Notes: generated by a model from the letters alone, not told the origin. Shown: positions 44,378 to 51,959, counted from the stretch's first letter. The stretch is 64,000 nucleotides of DNA from Hyphomicrobiales bacterium (GCA_900469625.1 UBXV01000041.1:74527-138526); one strand, 5' to 3'. Program-made: numbers and translations.

Positions 44378-44465
44378 CGGCTTATGGCCTCGCCGGCAAT
44401 TTGAAGCGACTGCGAACGGAAACGTTCAATTGCCTTCCACGGCGCGGTACGGCTAGTTGTAGAGC

Positions 44466-44756
44466 ATGAAGAACGATTTGCCGGCCGATTGGCTCCTCCT
44501 TTCAAGCGAGAGTGCAACCCTGTTCGAAGGCGAGCTGAGGCGGGAGCTTTGCGAGGCGCATGTGCTCTACGGGGTTCAAGTGCAGGCAGTGGCGCGAAGG
44601 AAAGGTCGTGACGACTTCTTGTTTCGGGTCCCTGATCGGTCGTTTGCACAAGTGCATCTAACTTGGAACTACGAACCTTCTCCGAACTGGCCATCGACTG
44701 AGGTGTTCCCGACCCTGGGCGCATGGAAGCAGTGGTTGATTGAGGATGATGAATAG
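44466..44756 (+). CDS. small protein opposing the left early operon
   Basis: 96 residues on the plus strand, between two minus-strand genes. Segments LPADWLLLSSESATLFEGELRR and AQVHLTWNYEPSPNWPSTEVF are protein-like, while the competing minus-strand frame is Arg/Ser-rich. Function unknown. Its opposite direction inside a phage operon makes it a candidate moron with its own promoter. Confidence 0.6.
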   Translation: MKNDLPADWLLLSSESATLFEGELRRELCEAHVLYGVQVQAVARRKGRDDFLFRVPDRSFAQVHLTWNYEPSPNWPSTEVFPTLGAWKQWLIEDDE

Positions 44757-44765
44757 GTTCCTCGG

Positions 44766-45197
44766 TCATGCCTCATCCCTCGATCGAAGCGCACCAACCG
44801 ACGCCAGGCGCTGATTGATAATGGCGGTGCATCTAACGATCGCCTCGGCCTCTTCGTAGTCGCAGAAGACGCCCCAGAGCGCGTTTGCGAGCTCGTGCGG
44901 GTCGATGCCCTTCGACGACCAATAGTCGCGCTCAGAGCCCAGCTTGCCGGAATGTTGCAGGTCGTGTTCCGCGAGCGACAGGGGAAGGGCGAAGCGGTCA
45001 GGAACCTTGGTCCCTTTCCCGCGGCCGTAGGCGCCGTGCCAGGCGCTCGCGTAAGAGACATGGGCCGCCTGGACACCGTAGACGCCGGAGACCGCGCACG
45101 GCAGGCTGTGAAGGAACGCTAGATAGGCGGGCTTCTTCGCCGGCCTGCGCGCGGGCGTAGGATCTGGGCGGCAGGACGAGGCTATACGGAAGGCCAT
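44766..45197 (-). CDS. Ref/DUF968-like putative HNH nuclease
   Basis: 143 residues from the ATG at 45197. Pattern LAFLHSLPCAVSG, VQAAHVSYAS, DRFALPLSLAEHDLQH, FWSSKGID-like WSSKGIDPHELANALW resembles the Ref/DUF968 group of phage HNH nucleases that help RecA-dependent recombination; here several zinc Cys are missing, so activity is uncertain. It shares one base with the stop of the upstream membrane-protein gene. Part of the recombination module. Confidence 0.65.
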   Translation of the reverse strand: MAFRIASSCRPDPTPARRPAKKPAYLAFLHSLPCAVSGVYGVQAAHVSYASAWHGAYGRGKGTKVPDRFALPLSLAEHDLQHSGKLGSERDYWSSKGIDPHELANALWGVFCDYEEAEAIVRCTAIINQRLASVGALRSRDEA

Positions 45198-45370
45198 CAA
45201 TCGATATCCTTTTCCGGGGTTAGTTCCCCGGCTTTCCAATCGCGTTTCATGCAGGCGAGCTCGATGCCGACAGCATGAAAGGCAGACCGAAAGCCGATGA
45301 TCACTTCGGAGATAAACGCGACAACCAGGACCGGCGGGCCGGCGATGATGATGAAGACGCGAGCGATCAT
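45197..45370 (-). CDS. small prophage membrane protein
   Basis: 57 residues from the ATG at 45370, which overlaps the stop of the ASCH-like gene (ATGA). One N-terminal membrane segment, IARVFIIIAGPPVLVVAFIS, then a polar tail ending ELTPEKDID. Function unknown. The overlap at both ends supports real translation. Confidence 0.65.
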   Translation of the reverse strand: MIARVFIIIAGPPVLVVAFISEVIIGFRSAFHAVGIELACMKRDWKAGELTPEKDID

Positions 45371-46074
45371 GCGGCCACCTTTTCGATTTGGTCGATGTTC
45401 TGCTTGATGACGAGGAAGGTATAGGCCGCAACCCAAGGGTTCACTGCCCAGGCACCAGCACCGTTAATGCTGTCCCAGAGCGTGCGATAGCTGCCCTTGG
45501 CCGCCGGGTTCATGACAGCGTCGTTGCCGTAGTCGCGGTAGCCGGGCCACTTCGGATCCGCGCTGGCAACGTCCACACCCTCGGCGCGCGCGTCCTTTTC
45601 GCTGATGTCCTGCAGCCGCTCAACGCGAACGTCGGTGACAATCAGCGTCAGGCGAGAAGCCCAACGGGGCATGAATATCGACGGGCGCCAAGGGTATCCG
45701 CGCGCTTCCGCGTCTAGATCAGCACAAGGATCGGTGGCCGCGTATCGAACCTCGCATTGGCTGCTCTTGGTGGGCAGGTAGTCGCCGACCGACAACCCCT
45801 GCCATGTCTCGCGGACCCAGAGCCTATCGCCAATGCCGATGCGGGGTGAAAAGTGATAGTCGACGAGACCTTTGCCTGCCGGCCGCGTAAGGAACTGGCC
45901 GGCGGCGTCCTTCATCTCGTAGACCGGGCGGCCCTCGTCGTCGGTCGCTACCTTCACGAAGTCCATGACCTTTTCAGCGCCGGGGAAGTTGATCAGCCGG
46001 CGGGTCTGGGTCTTGCGGCCGTCAAGCAGCGCGCGCACCATCGGGGCTGAGAAAAGGATAGGGCGATCGGTCAT
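45367..46074 (-). CDS. ASCH-like prophage protein
   Basis: 235 residues. Opening RPILFSAPMVRALLDGRKTQTRR, then GIGDRLWVRETW, PSIFMPRWASRLTLIVTDVRVERLQDI is typical of phage proteins with an ASCH/PUA-like RNA-binding fold. Role in the phage cycle is unknown. It is coupled by ATGA to both neighbours. Confidence 0.75.
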   Translation of the reverse strand: MTDRPILFSAPMVRALLDGRKTQTRRLINFPGAEKVMDFVKVATDDEGRPVYEMKDAAGQFLTRPAGKGLVDYHFSPRIGIGDRLWVRETWQGLSVGDYLPTKSSQCEVRYAATDPCADLDAEARGYPWRPSIFMPRWASRLTLIVTDVRVERLQDISEKDARAEGVDVASADPKWPGYRDYGNDAVMNPAAKGSYRTLWDSINGAGAWAVNPWVAAYTFLVIKQNIDQIEKVAA

Positions 46075-46511
46075 ACTGCCACCGCCTTCTGGGTGAGGCG
46101 GACCGACGCAGCACGAGTGAACTTCGCGAAGGTCAGATCACAGAAGCAATCCGAGATATCCAGCCAAAGGCTATACTTAGCCTTCGATGCAGACTCCGCG
46201 ACAACCGCTTGCGTTTGCCCCTGGTAGGTAACGTCGAATAGCCGGTGCTTGTCGCCGATCTGCTTGAGGTGGGCGGAAAGAGCCTTGCGACCGATGTCCG
46301 TCACGGCGAAGTATGCCATGTCGTCGCGCTGCCCAGCCTTCGACCGATTCGGGGACGCGGCGAACATCTTGGCGACCTGGCCGTTCGCGCCGGTCGCAAA
46401 ATGGTTCCGGTACGTCTCGCCCATCGGGTCGACGGGGCGGCCAAGAGCGTGGTCGATGTGATCCATGGCCTTGTCTTTGAGATAGCGGTTCACGCGCGGA
46501 TTGTTGGTCAC
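46071..46511 (-). CDS. prophage protein of unknown function
   Basis: 146 residues. Contains MDHIDHALGRPVDPMGETYRNHFA and FAVTDIGRKALSAHLKQIGD, suggesting a small helical protein. It overlaps the genes on both sides by 4 bp. No family recognised. Confidence 0.75.
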   Translation of the reverse strand: MTNNPRVNRYLKDKAMDHIDHALGRPVDPMGETYRNHFATGANGQVAKMFAASPNRSKAGQRDDMAYFAVTDIGRKALSAHLKQIGDKHRLFDVTYQGQTQAVVAESASKAKYSLWLDISDCFCDLTFAKFTRAASVRLTQKAVAV

Positions 46512-46933
46512 GCTGCCTCCTGAAGGAATGCGAGAGGATCAAAGCCGACATGCTCGGCAATCAGTGCCATCGCCTGGTTCATGAAGGTGCAGAACTCCTC
46601 ATGAGGCATGCGGTCGAGGGCGATGCTGTCGGGAACGAGGGTGATTTCGCCGGTCCGGAGGTTGATGGTCTGTTCCCGGTAGCCGAGCGTCATTTTGATG
46701 TCGCGGTGAAGGTTTTCAGGAGAAGCCCACTTGCCGGTGACTTTGACGACCAGGCCGAGCGCTTTCCAGTAGGTGCGCAACTGCTTGTTCGAGCGCTGCG
46801 ATACCGGGACGAGCTCGAAAACCTTGCCTTGTGGAATGCCGGCCATCTTCTCGGCATCGTCGGCCGTGTGCGCGCGGAGACCGCGGGGCGTCATCACGGC
46901 TTCGATGTGTGGGGGCTTCTCCTTCTTCGCCAT
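46508..46933 (-). CDS. prophage protein, possibly DUF1367-like
   Basis: 141 residues. The middle (VFELVPVSQRSNKQLRTYWKAL, LHRDIKMTLGYREQTIN) and the end (VPDSIALDRMPHEEFCTFMN) recall DUF1367 proteins seen beside phage recombination genes; the match is from memory and weak. It lies 2 bp downstream of the YqaJ exonuclease gene, which supports a part in recombination. Confidence 0.7.
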   Translation of the reverse strand: MAKKEKPPHIEAVMTPRGLRAHTADDAEKMAGIPQGKVFELVPVSQRSNKQLRTYWKALGLVVKVTGKWASPENLHRDIKMTLGYREQTINLRTGEITLVPDSIALDRMPHEEFCTFMNQAMALIAEHVGFDPLAFLQEAA

Positions 46934-46935
46934 GG

Positions 46936-47598
46936 TCAGCCAGCCATAAGCAGTTCTGCCGGTGCATCAGCTTCCGGCTGCTCATAGAGCCGGCGAAGCT
47001 CGACCACCTTGCCGCGGATCTCGTTGAGGAAGACGACGACCTCCTTCTCGAGCGATGCAATCAGCGCGTCGTCGCGGTGGACACGCTGGCAGAAAAACCG
47101 CATCGATTCCGGCAGGCGGGGATCGTATGAAACGAAGTCGCACCACTTCCGGCCCGTGCAGGCCATTTGCCACATCATCTGCGTGACGTACTTCGGCGGC
47201 ACTTCCTTGGTGAGGAGCGTTTCGATGTGGGTGTGGGTTTCCGGGCATTTGATTTCGAGAAGCCCGTCAACGTCGACCAGGCCGTCGGGTGACGCTCCGC
47301 TGTCGCCGATCACCGGGTGAGCGACGAACGCGACCTGGACAACGTCCGTGTCGCGGTAGAACTCGTAGGTCTTGCGCGCTTCCGGCTCCTGCTCGGTGCC
47401 CCACGACATGGCAGCATTGCTGTAACGCTCTGCCGGCGAGCCGGTGAGGCGCTCGGCGATCAACTCGCCCGCATACTTCGCGCGCGAGGCAGAGACGCCG
47501 GTCTTTGTCTTGGCGATGACGTCGGCGACACGCGAGGCGGTCACCTTACCCAGCCGCATTGCGTGCCATTCTGCTGTGCCCTGAGTGGTCTCATCCAT
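46936..47598 (-). CDS. YqaJ/lambda-exonuclease family recombinase
   Basis: 220 residues. Lambda Exo-like 5'-3' nuclease that creates 3' single-strand tails for annealing. Motifs: EWHAMRLGKVTASR, SWGTEQEPEARKTYE (catalytic Glu), GASPDGLVDVDGLLEIKCP (Asp, then ExK). It overlaps the annealing protein gene by 8 bp, so the two are made together, like Exo and Beta in lambda. Confidence 0.9.
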   Translation of the reverse strand: MDETTQGTAEWHAMRLGKVTASRVADVIAKTKTGVSASRAKYAGELIAERLTGSPAERYSNAAMSWGTEQEPEARKTYEFYRDTDVVQVAFVAHPVIGDSGASPDGLVDVDGLLEIKCPETHTHIETLLTKEVPPKYVTQMMWQMACTGRKWCDFVSYDPRLPESMRFFCQRVHRDDALIASLEKEVVVFLNEIRGKVVELRRLYEQPEADAPAELLMAG

Positions 47599-48412
47599 TG
47601 TTCTGCTCCTCGTTCTGGCGCTGGCGCTTCTGCTGGGCGAACCGGTCGAGCGAAGCCATTGCCTCGTCGAATTTGGCAGCCGGCATTTCTGGGATCGCTT
47701 CGATGTGCCAACGCTTGCAGAACCGCTCGATGTCGGCGCCTGCGGCGTCGATCTTCTCGCGCAGCTGCGTGGCCTGCTCTTCGCTCAACGGGCCGGCCGG
47801 TCCCTTGGTGCGGTTCCCGTCGTTGTCATCGCCGGTGCTGATGTTGAAGAGCATGCAGAGCAGGTAGCGGCGGCCATAGGTGGCAGTGCTGCCGAAGGCC
47901 TGCGTGCCAGTCTTGTTCACGCCACCCTTGGCGCCAGCACCATCAACCGGGATTGCGCCGACGCCGTTGCGGACGTACCCGCCAGCATGCGAAATCTCCC
48001 ATTTGATCAGCAGTTCGCCCAGGTCGTTATAGCCGTCGGGCTGGAACGAGACGCCGAAGCCGTGCGCGTAGATGATCGGCATGGCCTGATCTTCGATCGC
48101 GGCCAGGTCGGCATAATTCGAATTGGTGTGGCTGTTGCGCTTGTTCTTCACAACGACCGGAAGCTCTTTCTGGCAGGCCGACATTGCGGAGAAATAGGCG
48201 GTCTTTGCCTCATACTCTCGGTCTTCGCGGGCCATTTCCCGGTTGCGGTCTTCCATCCGCTCTTTCATCGCCAGCATCTGTTCGAGCCGGTCGATCGGGA
48301 TGGTAGGGTCCATGGCGATGCGCTCGATCATGGCGACCATGGGCGCGTCATTGGCAGGGACGTGCCGGGTGTCGGCCTGCATTTCGATTTCATGCTTTGC
48401 AATGGCGTTCAT
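47591..48412 (-). CDS. ERF-family single-strand annealing protein
   Basis: 273 residues from the ATG at 48412 (AGGAG 8 nt upstream). ERF superfamily core: FSAMSACQKELPVVVKNKRN, NYADLAAIEDQAMPIIYAHG, AFGSTATYGRRYLLCMLFNI. It anneals complementary ssDNA in phage recombination and genome circularisation. The tail is charged and helical. Partner of the YqaJ nuclease. Confidence 0.92.
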   Translation of the reverse strand: MNAIAKHEIEMQADTRHVPANDAPMVAMIERIAMDPTIPIDRLEQMLAMKERMEDRNREMAREDREYEAKTAYFSAMSACQKELPVVVKNKRNSHTNSNYADLAAIEDQAMPIIYAHGFGVSFQPDGYNDLGELLIKWEISHAGGYVRNGVGAIPVDGAGAKGGVNKTGTQAFGSTATYGRRYLLCMLFNISTGDDNDGNRTKGPAGPLSEEQATQLREKIDAAGADIERFCKRWHIEAIPEMPAAKFDEAMASLDRFAQQKRQRQNEEQNNG

Positions 48413-48413
48413 A

Positions 48414-48650
48414 TCAGACGCTCCTGGCTTCGACGATTTCACGGTGGGCCCGTTCCGTGTTCCAGGTGCCGATCGCCACGAAGGCGAGGACGGCCGAAAG
48501 CAGGATCAGGAACATGGCGGTGGAGTAGGCGGCGCGGTTAAACTCGGTCAGCGCGTCCAGATCGATGTTGCGCGCCGGCGGAAGCTGGCAATGGCCACAT
48601 TCGCAGTACCGAGCGGCGGGCTCGCACGCGTAGGAGATGGGGCGGGTCAA
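48414..48650 (-). CDS. small Cys-containing membrane protein with TTG start
   Basis: 78 residues. GGAGG lies 6 nt before the TTG at 48650, and the TTGA overlaps the stop of the zinc-finger gene. The N terminus holds CEPAARYCECGHC, the middle one membrane segment (STAMFLILLSAVLAFVAIG) and a short charged tail. A longer frame upstream is Arg-rich shadow of the zinc-finger gene. Function unknown. Confidence 0.6.
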   Translation of the reverse strand: MTRPISYACEPAARYCECGHCQLPPARNIDLDALTEFNRAAYSTAMFLILLSAVLAFVAIGTWNTERAHREIVEARSV

Positions 48651-49042
48651 AGCGTCGCCTCCAACTCCCGAGCGACGCGATGCACTTCGCGCGCCTGCTC
48701 GACGGTCCGGATCTCGGCGGTGTGGTATTCCTTCACGCCGGTGAGGTGGGCGATCATGCCGTAGAGTTCGCGGCGGCCGACACGGCCGGACTTCCAGAGC
48801 GGGTCGATGACCTTGTGAATGTCCTGGCGGGCGGCCTTGATTGCGGGTGTCGGGATGCAGCCGAGCGGCTTGGTCCGATCGCTCGTCTTGTGGTGGCACC
48901 CGACGAAATTCTTGCAGGCGTCGCACTTCCAGAAAGGGAGCGCGCCAAGGTCAGCCCGGTGTGGGTAGACCTCTTTGCCATCGGTAAGACGAGCTTGGAC
49001 GTCGGCGCCGCAGCCGCAGCAAAAGAGTTTGCGGACGGTCAC
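48647..49042 (-). CDS. zinc-finger protein, DUF3268-like
   Basis: 131 residues. N-terminal zinc ribbon with CCGCGADVQARLTDG and FWKCDACKNFVGCH, matching the zinc-finger-containing DUF3268 group common in phages. The rest (AARQDIHKVIDPLWKSGRVG, GVKEYHTAEI) is helical. Coupled to both neighbours by 4-bp overlaps. Probably binds nucleic acid; role unknown. Confidence 0.8.
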   Translation of the reverse strand: MTVRKLFCCGCGADVQARLTDGKEVYPHRADLGALPFWKCDACKNFVGCHHKTSDRTKPLGCIPTPAIKAARQDIHKVIDPLWKSGRVGRRELYGMIAHLTGVKEYHTAEIRTVEQAREVHRVARELEATL

Positions 49043-49284
49043 AGCGCGGCTCCTGCTGAAGGCGCGAACTCGCGACGGCTGTTGTGGCCGATGGAAAGGC
49101 GCTGGTTCACGGTCTTGGTGACGGCGTCCTGCTGGTCGTCGTTCAGCTTCATGAACATGCCGTGCGGGTCGGCTTGCCAGTCGCGCCAGCGCTTGTCGCT
49201 GATCGGGCCGCCCTTCTCGATGTCCTCGCGCTCGACGAAGCAGAGTTGGGCGATGATTGTGCGGAGATTGGAGGTGGTAAGCAT
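49039..49284 (-). CDS. small prophage protein of unknown function
   Basis: 81 residues. MLTTSNLRTIIAQLCFVERE at the start and LSIGHNSRREFAPSAGAAL at the end. The stop overlaps the ATG of the zinc-finger gene. A small helical protein; no family recognised. Confidence 0.65.
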   Translation of the reverse strand: MLTTSNLRTIIAQLCFVEREDIEKGGPISDKRWRDWQADPHGMFMKLNDDQQDAVTKTVNQRLSIGHNSRREFAPSAGAAL

Positions 49285-49300
49285 GGTTTTCCCTCGAAGA

Positions 49301-49600
49301 TCAGGCCGACAGCCTGTTGATCTCTGCTTCCAGAGCCGCGCGTTCTGCCGAGATCGGCATGCGGAACGGCCGGTAATTCAGGTTCTCGATTTCCTGACGA
49401 AGGCGGGTGACGCGCTCCACGTTCGCAGCCGGAACAACCGGGGCCGAACGCTTCGCAGCGCGCTTCATTGCCTGCCACGTCAGCCGCAGGCATTCGCCAA
49501 AGGTGCAATTCTCGTAGGGGGTGAAGCGCTTTGCGTTCTCGGCGAGCGCAAGCCGGTACTGAACCCAGGCTTCCTTCATCACTGCCGATTTGCTGATCAT
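49301..49600 (-). CDS. first gene of the left early operon, unknown function
   Basis: 99 residues, basic and helical (SKSAVMKEAWVQYRLALAEN, FGECLRLTWQAMKRAAKR), with a C-terminal coiled segment ERAALEAEINRLSA. GAGAGGACGAAGCG precedes its ATG. It is the first gene after the operator-bearing promoter at 49637-49665, the place where lambda has gene N, though no antiterminator similarity is evident. Confidence 0.7.
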   Translation of the reverse strand: MISKSAVMKEAWVQYRLALAENAKRFTPYENCTFGECLRLTWQAMKRAAKRSAPVVPAANVERVTRLRQEIENLNYRPFRMPISAERAALEAEINRLSA

Positions 49601-49636
49601 CGCTTCGTCCTCTCGTCAGCGCCTTGCTGATAATTT

Positions 49637-49665
49637 AACGTACGTTATGTACGATAGTGGGTCAA
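49637..49665 (-). promoter_or_regulatory. left early promoter (pL-like)
   Basis: On the minus strand TTGACC (49665-49660), 17 bp, then TACGTT (49642-49637). The operator at 49639-49653 fills the spacer's end and the -10 box. The layout equals that of the rightward promoter at 51688-51716 base for base in register. Confidence 0.7.
49639..49653. promoter_or_regulatory. left operator 1
   Basis: CGTACGTTATGTACG, a 5-bp inverted repeat with a 5-bp spacer, lying over the -10 of the left early promoter. It differs at one base from the operator at 51700-51714. Confidence 0.75.
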
Positions 49666-49679
49666 GTACAAAATGTACG
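49665..49679. promoter_or_regulatory. left operator 2
   Basis: AGTACAAAATGTACG keeps 9 of 10 half-site bases of CGTAC-N5-GTACG and abuts the -35 box of the left promoter. A further half-site GTACG lies at 49695-49699. Confidence 0.65.
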
Positions 49680-49830
49680 ACGCGATGACGAGATGTACGA
49701 TTGTGCGAGAACGGCCGGCAAAGTTGCGCGTGATTTTGGGAAAGGGCAGGGGTCAGCAAATACCGACTCGACTTCGCGCTAGGCTTGTGTTTTGTTCCTG
49801 CTATGTTCTCATTTGTAGCGAGGTATTGAG

Positions 49831-50130
49831 ATGAGCGCCCGAGCAGTCAACGAATTCGTCATTGTCCCGCCTGAGCACAAGATCGAGACGATCGTGAACT
49901 GTGCTGAGCGCTTCAAGGCTTATCTTGCCTGCGAATTCCCAGGACGTGTTTTCTCGCTGCAACCGGTCTATCCGTTCGACGACGACGCATTCCAAATCAT
50001 TCCGATGATGGGAGCGATCGGCGATGATGGTGGCGTAATGTGCGAGTATCCGGATGCGATGCTGATGCGAGAAATCCGCGACGCCTGCGAGCGCTTCGAT
50101 CCCAAAACCACCCAAGGGCTAGCAGCATAG
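49831..50130 (+). CDS. small protein of unknown function between left operator and repressor
   Basis: 99 residues; GAGG lies 7 nt before the ATG. VNEFVIVPPEHKIETIVNCAERF, then FSLQPVYPFDDDAFQIIP suggest a compact alpha/beta protein. It reads away from the left operators, divergent from the left early operon, and may be expressed in the lysogen together with the next gene. No family recognised. Confidence 0.65.
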   Translation: MSARAVNEFVIVPPEHKIETIVNCAERFKAYLACEFPGRVFSLQPVYPFDDDAFQIIPMMGAIGDDGGVMCEYPDAMLMREIRDACERFDPKTTQGLAA

Positions 50131-50179
50131 CAATGCTGCACTTGATGGGTCGCCAATGAGCGGCGTTAGGTGATTGTCA

Positions 50180-51022
50180 ATGAACAAACCATACTCTCAA
50201 CTTATGATAGAGAGTCCAGTTTACCTTACGTTGACGATCGATACTCAGCAGCCCGTTGAGCTTTCCGATTTTGTTGGACAATTCACATCGCTCGGCAACG
50301 AGTTCGAGCGATTTGTGAAGCTTGAGCATCCCGATCTGCAAAGCGATGCGACATTTTATGTCCGCGAAGTGAGATCTGGGTCAACAATCGTAGAGATGTT
50401 CCCGCAAATGGCTGTTGCTGCGCCGTTTTTGGCTTCAGTCGACCACGTTATGATCGTAGAGGATTTTGTCCGCCGCTGGGGCTCTCGGCTAACAAGCTTG
50501 ATTAAAGGCGGCGACAAGCAGCCGGTCGCATCCAAGTCGGAACTCAAGGATTGGTCGGACGCCGTATCGGCCATTGCGCGCGATCCAGATGCCAGCTCGA
50601 AGCTGGAGGCGAGTACGTTCGAAGACGGCAAGAAAAAAATCAGAGCCAGCTTTATCTTTTCGACCAAGGAGGCGCGATCTGCGCAGTTGACGATCGAGCA
50701 TCAAAAGCGCGAGCTCGATAAAGTGGAGCGGGCTGACAAAGAGCGCGTTCTCATGGTCTTCACCCGGAGTGATATCAATAATGCCACTGTCGGTAAGCCG
50801 TCTGGCGAAAAGGTAAAGATTGAAGAGATTTCGGATAAGTCACTGAGCTTAACCTACGCTTCCGATATGGCCGAGCAACGGCTTAAGCACGAGATCCGGG
50901 AGGCTGACGAAAACGTATTTAAGAAGGCTTTTGTCGTCGACGTGAACATCAAGAGCATTAACGGAAAGCCGGTAGCCTACGCCGTTACCCATGTTCACGA
51001 TGTTATCGACATCGAGGATTGA
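50180..51022 (+). CDS. unrecognised 280-residue protein convergent with the repressor
   Basis: From the ATG at 50180 (TAGGTG upstream). N-terminal beta segment VYLTLTIDTQQPVELSDFVG, a hydrophobic stretch MAVAAPFLASVDHVMIVEDFV near residues 75-95, then a long charged part (ELKDWSDAVSAIARD, QKRELDKVERADKERVLMVF). Base use is AT-richer than in the replication genes. It ends 3 bp from the repressor stop. The site is like that of lambda rex genes, so an exclusion function is possible but unproven. Confidence 0.7.
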   Translation: MNKPYSQLMIESPVYLTLTIDTQQPVELSDFVGQFTSLGNEFERFVKLEHPDLQSDATFYVREVRSGSTIVEMFPQMAVAAPFLASVDHVMIVEDFVRRWGSRLTSLIKGGDKQPVASKSELKDWSDAVSAIARDPDASSKLEASTFEDGKKKIRASFIFSTKEARSAQLTIEHQKRELDKVERADKERVLMVFTRSDINNATVGKPSGEKVKIEEISDKSLSLTYASDMAEQRLKHEIREADENVFKKAFVVDVNIKSINGKPVAYAVTHVHDVIDIED

Positions 51023-51025
51023 AGC

Positions 51026-51640
51026 TCAGATGTCGTGAATGACCCGCTTAACACGGCCGAACACGTAGATGTCGTCATGGGTTGCTGGAACGGCCATATG
51101 GTCGGGATTGGTTGAGAAAGGCTGCAGGCGCTCGGGGCTGCGCCGGTAACGCTTAAAGGTAGCTTCGCCGCCTCCCAGCGAGAAAATGTAGAACCGCCCA
51201 TCGATAAGTCGATCATCTGATCGGTCGACCAGGATGATGGCGCCGTCAGGGGCCACGCGGTCCATTGAATCCCCATCTACCTGAAGCGCGATCCAGTCAC
51301 CCTTCGGCAGTTCGCCAACCTTAATGCGGCGGATAATGTCGTGCTCGCTTACGCTCGGTTGCGAACGGAGATTGCCGGCGCTCACGAGTGATAGGAGCGG
51401 GACGTCGATGTCCGCTGTTTGGGAAGCTCCCTCGGTTCCATAGAGCAGCCAGCCTGCGTCGACACCGAAGAGCTTCGCGTACTTCTCGGCAGCTTTCCGC
51501 GAGATGTCCCGGTTACCGTTCTCATTGCTGATCAGTGTGTTTTTGTTGATGTCGCGCGGGAAAGCGTTAGCTGCATCGGTGGGGGTTTCAAACCCTGCCG
51601 CAGCCCTAGCTTGCTTCAATCGATCCTTCGGCGTTGTCAT
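51026..51640 (-). CDS. S24/LexA-type prophage repressor
   Basis: 204 residues from the ATG at 51640. N-terminal HTH: PKDRLKQARAAAGFETPTDAANAF, then INKNTLISNENGNRDISRKAAE. C-terminal S24 peptidase: cleavage-site-like SLVSAGN, catalytic Ser in QVDGDSMDRV and Lys in GEATFKRY. RecA-stimulated self-cleavage should induce the prophage. Operator-like repeats lie directly before its start and around the facing Cro-like gene. The longer frame to 51730 is unlikely. Confidence 0.92.
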   Translation of the reverse strand: MTTPKDRLKQARAAAGFETPTDAANAFPRDINKNTLISNENGNRDISRKAAEKYAKLFGVDAGWLLYGTEGASQTADIDVPLLSLVSAGNLRSQPSVSEHDIIRRIKVGELPKGDWIALQVDGDSMDRVAPDGAIILVDRSDDRLIDGRFYIFSLGGGEATFKRYRRSPERLQPFSTNPDHMAVPATHDDIYVFGRVKRVIHDI

Positions 51641-51641
51641 T

Positions 51642-51656
51642 CGTACGTTATGGCCG
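51642..51656. promoter_or_regulatory. operator half-site before the repressor start
   Basis: CGTACGTTATGGCCG: the left half and spacer equal left operator 1, the right half is degenerate. It begins 2 bp from the repressor ATG and could give autoregulation. Confidence 0.5.
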
Positions 51657-51664
51657 AAATTCAT

Positions 51665-51679
51665 CGTCCAAGGTGTACG
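51665..51679. promoter_or_regulatory. right operator 2
   Basis: CGTCCAAGGTGTACG keeps 9 of 10 half-site bases of CGTAC-N5-GTACG. It lies between the repressor gene and the rightward promoter. Confidence 0.6.
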
Positions 51680-51687
51680 ATTTAGGC

Positions 51688-51716
51688 TTGATTTTGTGTC
51701 GTACGTTTTGTACGTT
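51688..51716 (+). promoter_or_regulatory. right early promoter (pR-like)
   Basis: TTGATT at 51688-51693, 17 bp, TACGTT at 51711-51716. The operator at 51700-51714 begins 6 bp after the -35, exactly as in the left promoter. The Cro-like ATG is only 6 bp past the -10, so the transcript may be leaderless. Confidence 0.65.
51700..51714. promoter_or_regulatory. right operator 1
   Basis: CGTACGTTTTGTACG, perfect half-sites with a 5-bp spacer, overlapping the -10 of the right early promoter. Confidence 0.75.
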
Positions 51717-51722
51717 GAGCAA

Positions 51723-51959
51723 ATGAGCACAACACCTCACTCCATTCCCGCCCTTATCGATCTCTGGCCCACCATCGCGGAGTTCTCTTCCGATGTGGGC
51801 TGCGGATATGAGGCCGCTCGGCAGATGCGGCGGCGCGGCAGCATTGCCCCTGAGCATTGGCCACGCGTGATCGCCGCATGCAAGCGGCGGTCGATTAAGG
51901 GCGTCAACCTGGATTGGTTGGCAAGGCAGCGTGCGGCACTTTCGGAGATTGCCCAATGA
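51723..51959 (+). CDS. Cro-like helix-turn-helix protein
   Basis: 78 residues. [32 protein letters not shown] is a YdaS/Cro-type helix-turn-helix in which the second helix recognises DNA, followed by [19 protein letters not shown]. It is the first gene of the right early operon and faces the repressor gene, so it should be the lytic-side regulator. Its stop overlaps the next ATG. Confidence 0.8.
   Translation: MSTTPHSIPALIDLWPTIAEFSSDVGCGYEAARQMRRRGSIAPEHWPRVIAACKRRSIKGVNLDWLARQRAALSEIAQ

Noticed and set aside
48651-48926. N-terminal extension of the 78-residue membrane protein
   Set aside because: The longer frame is an Arg/Pro-rich shadow of the zinc-finger gene; the TTG with GGAGG gives a normal protein.
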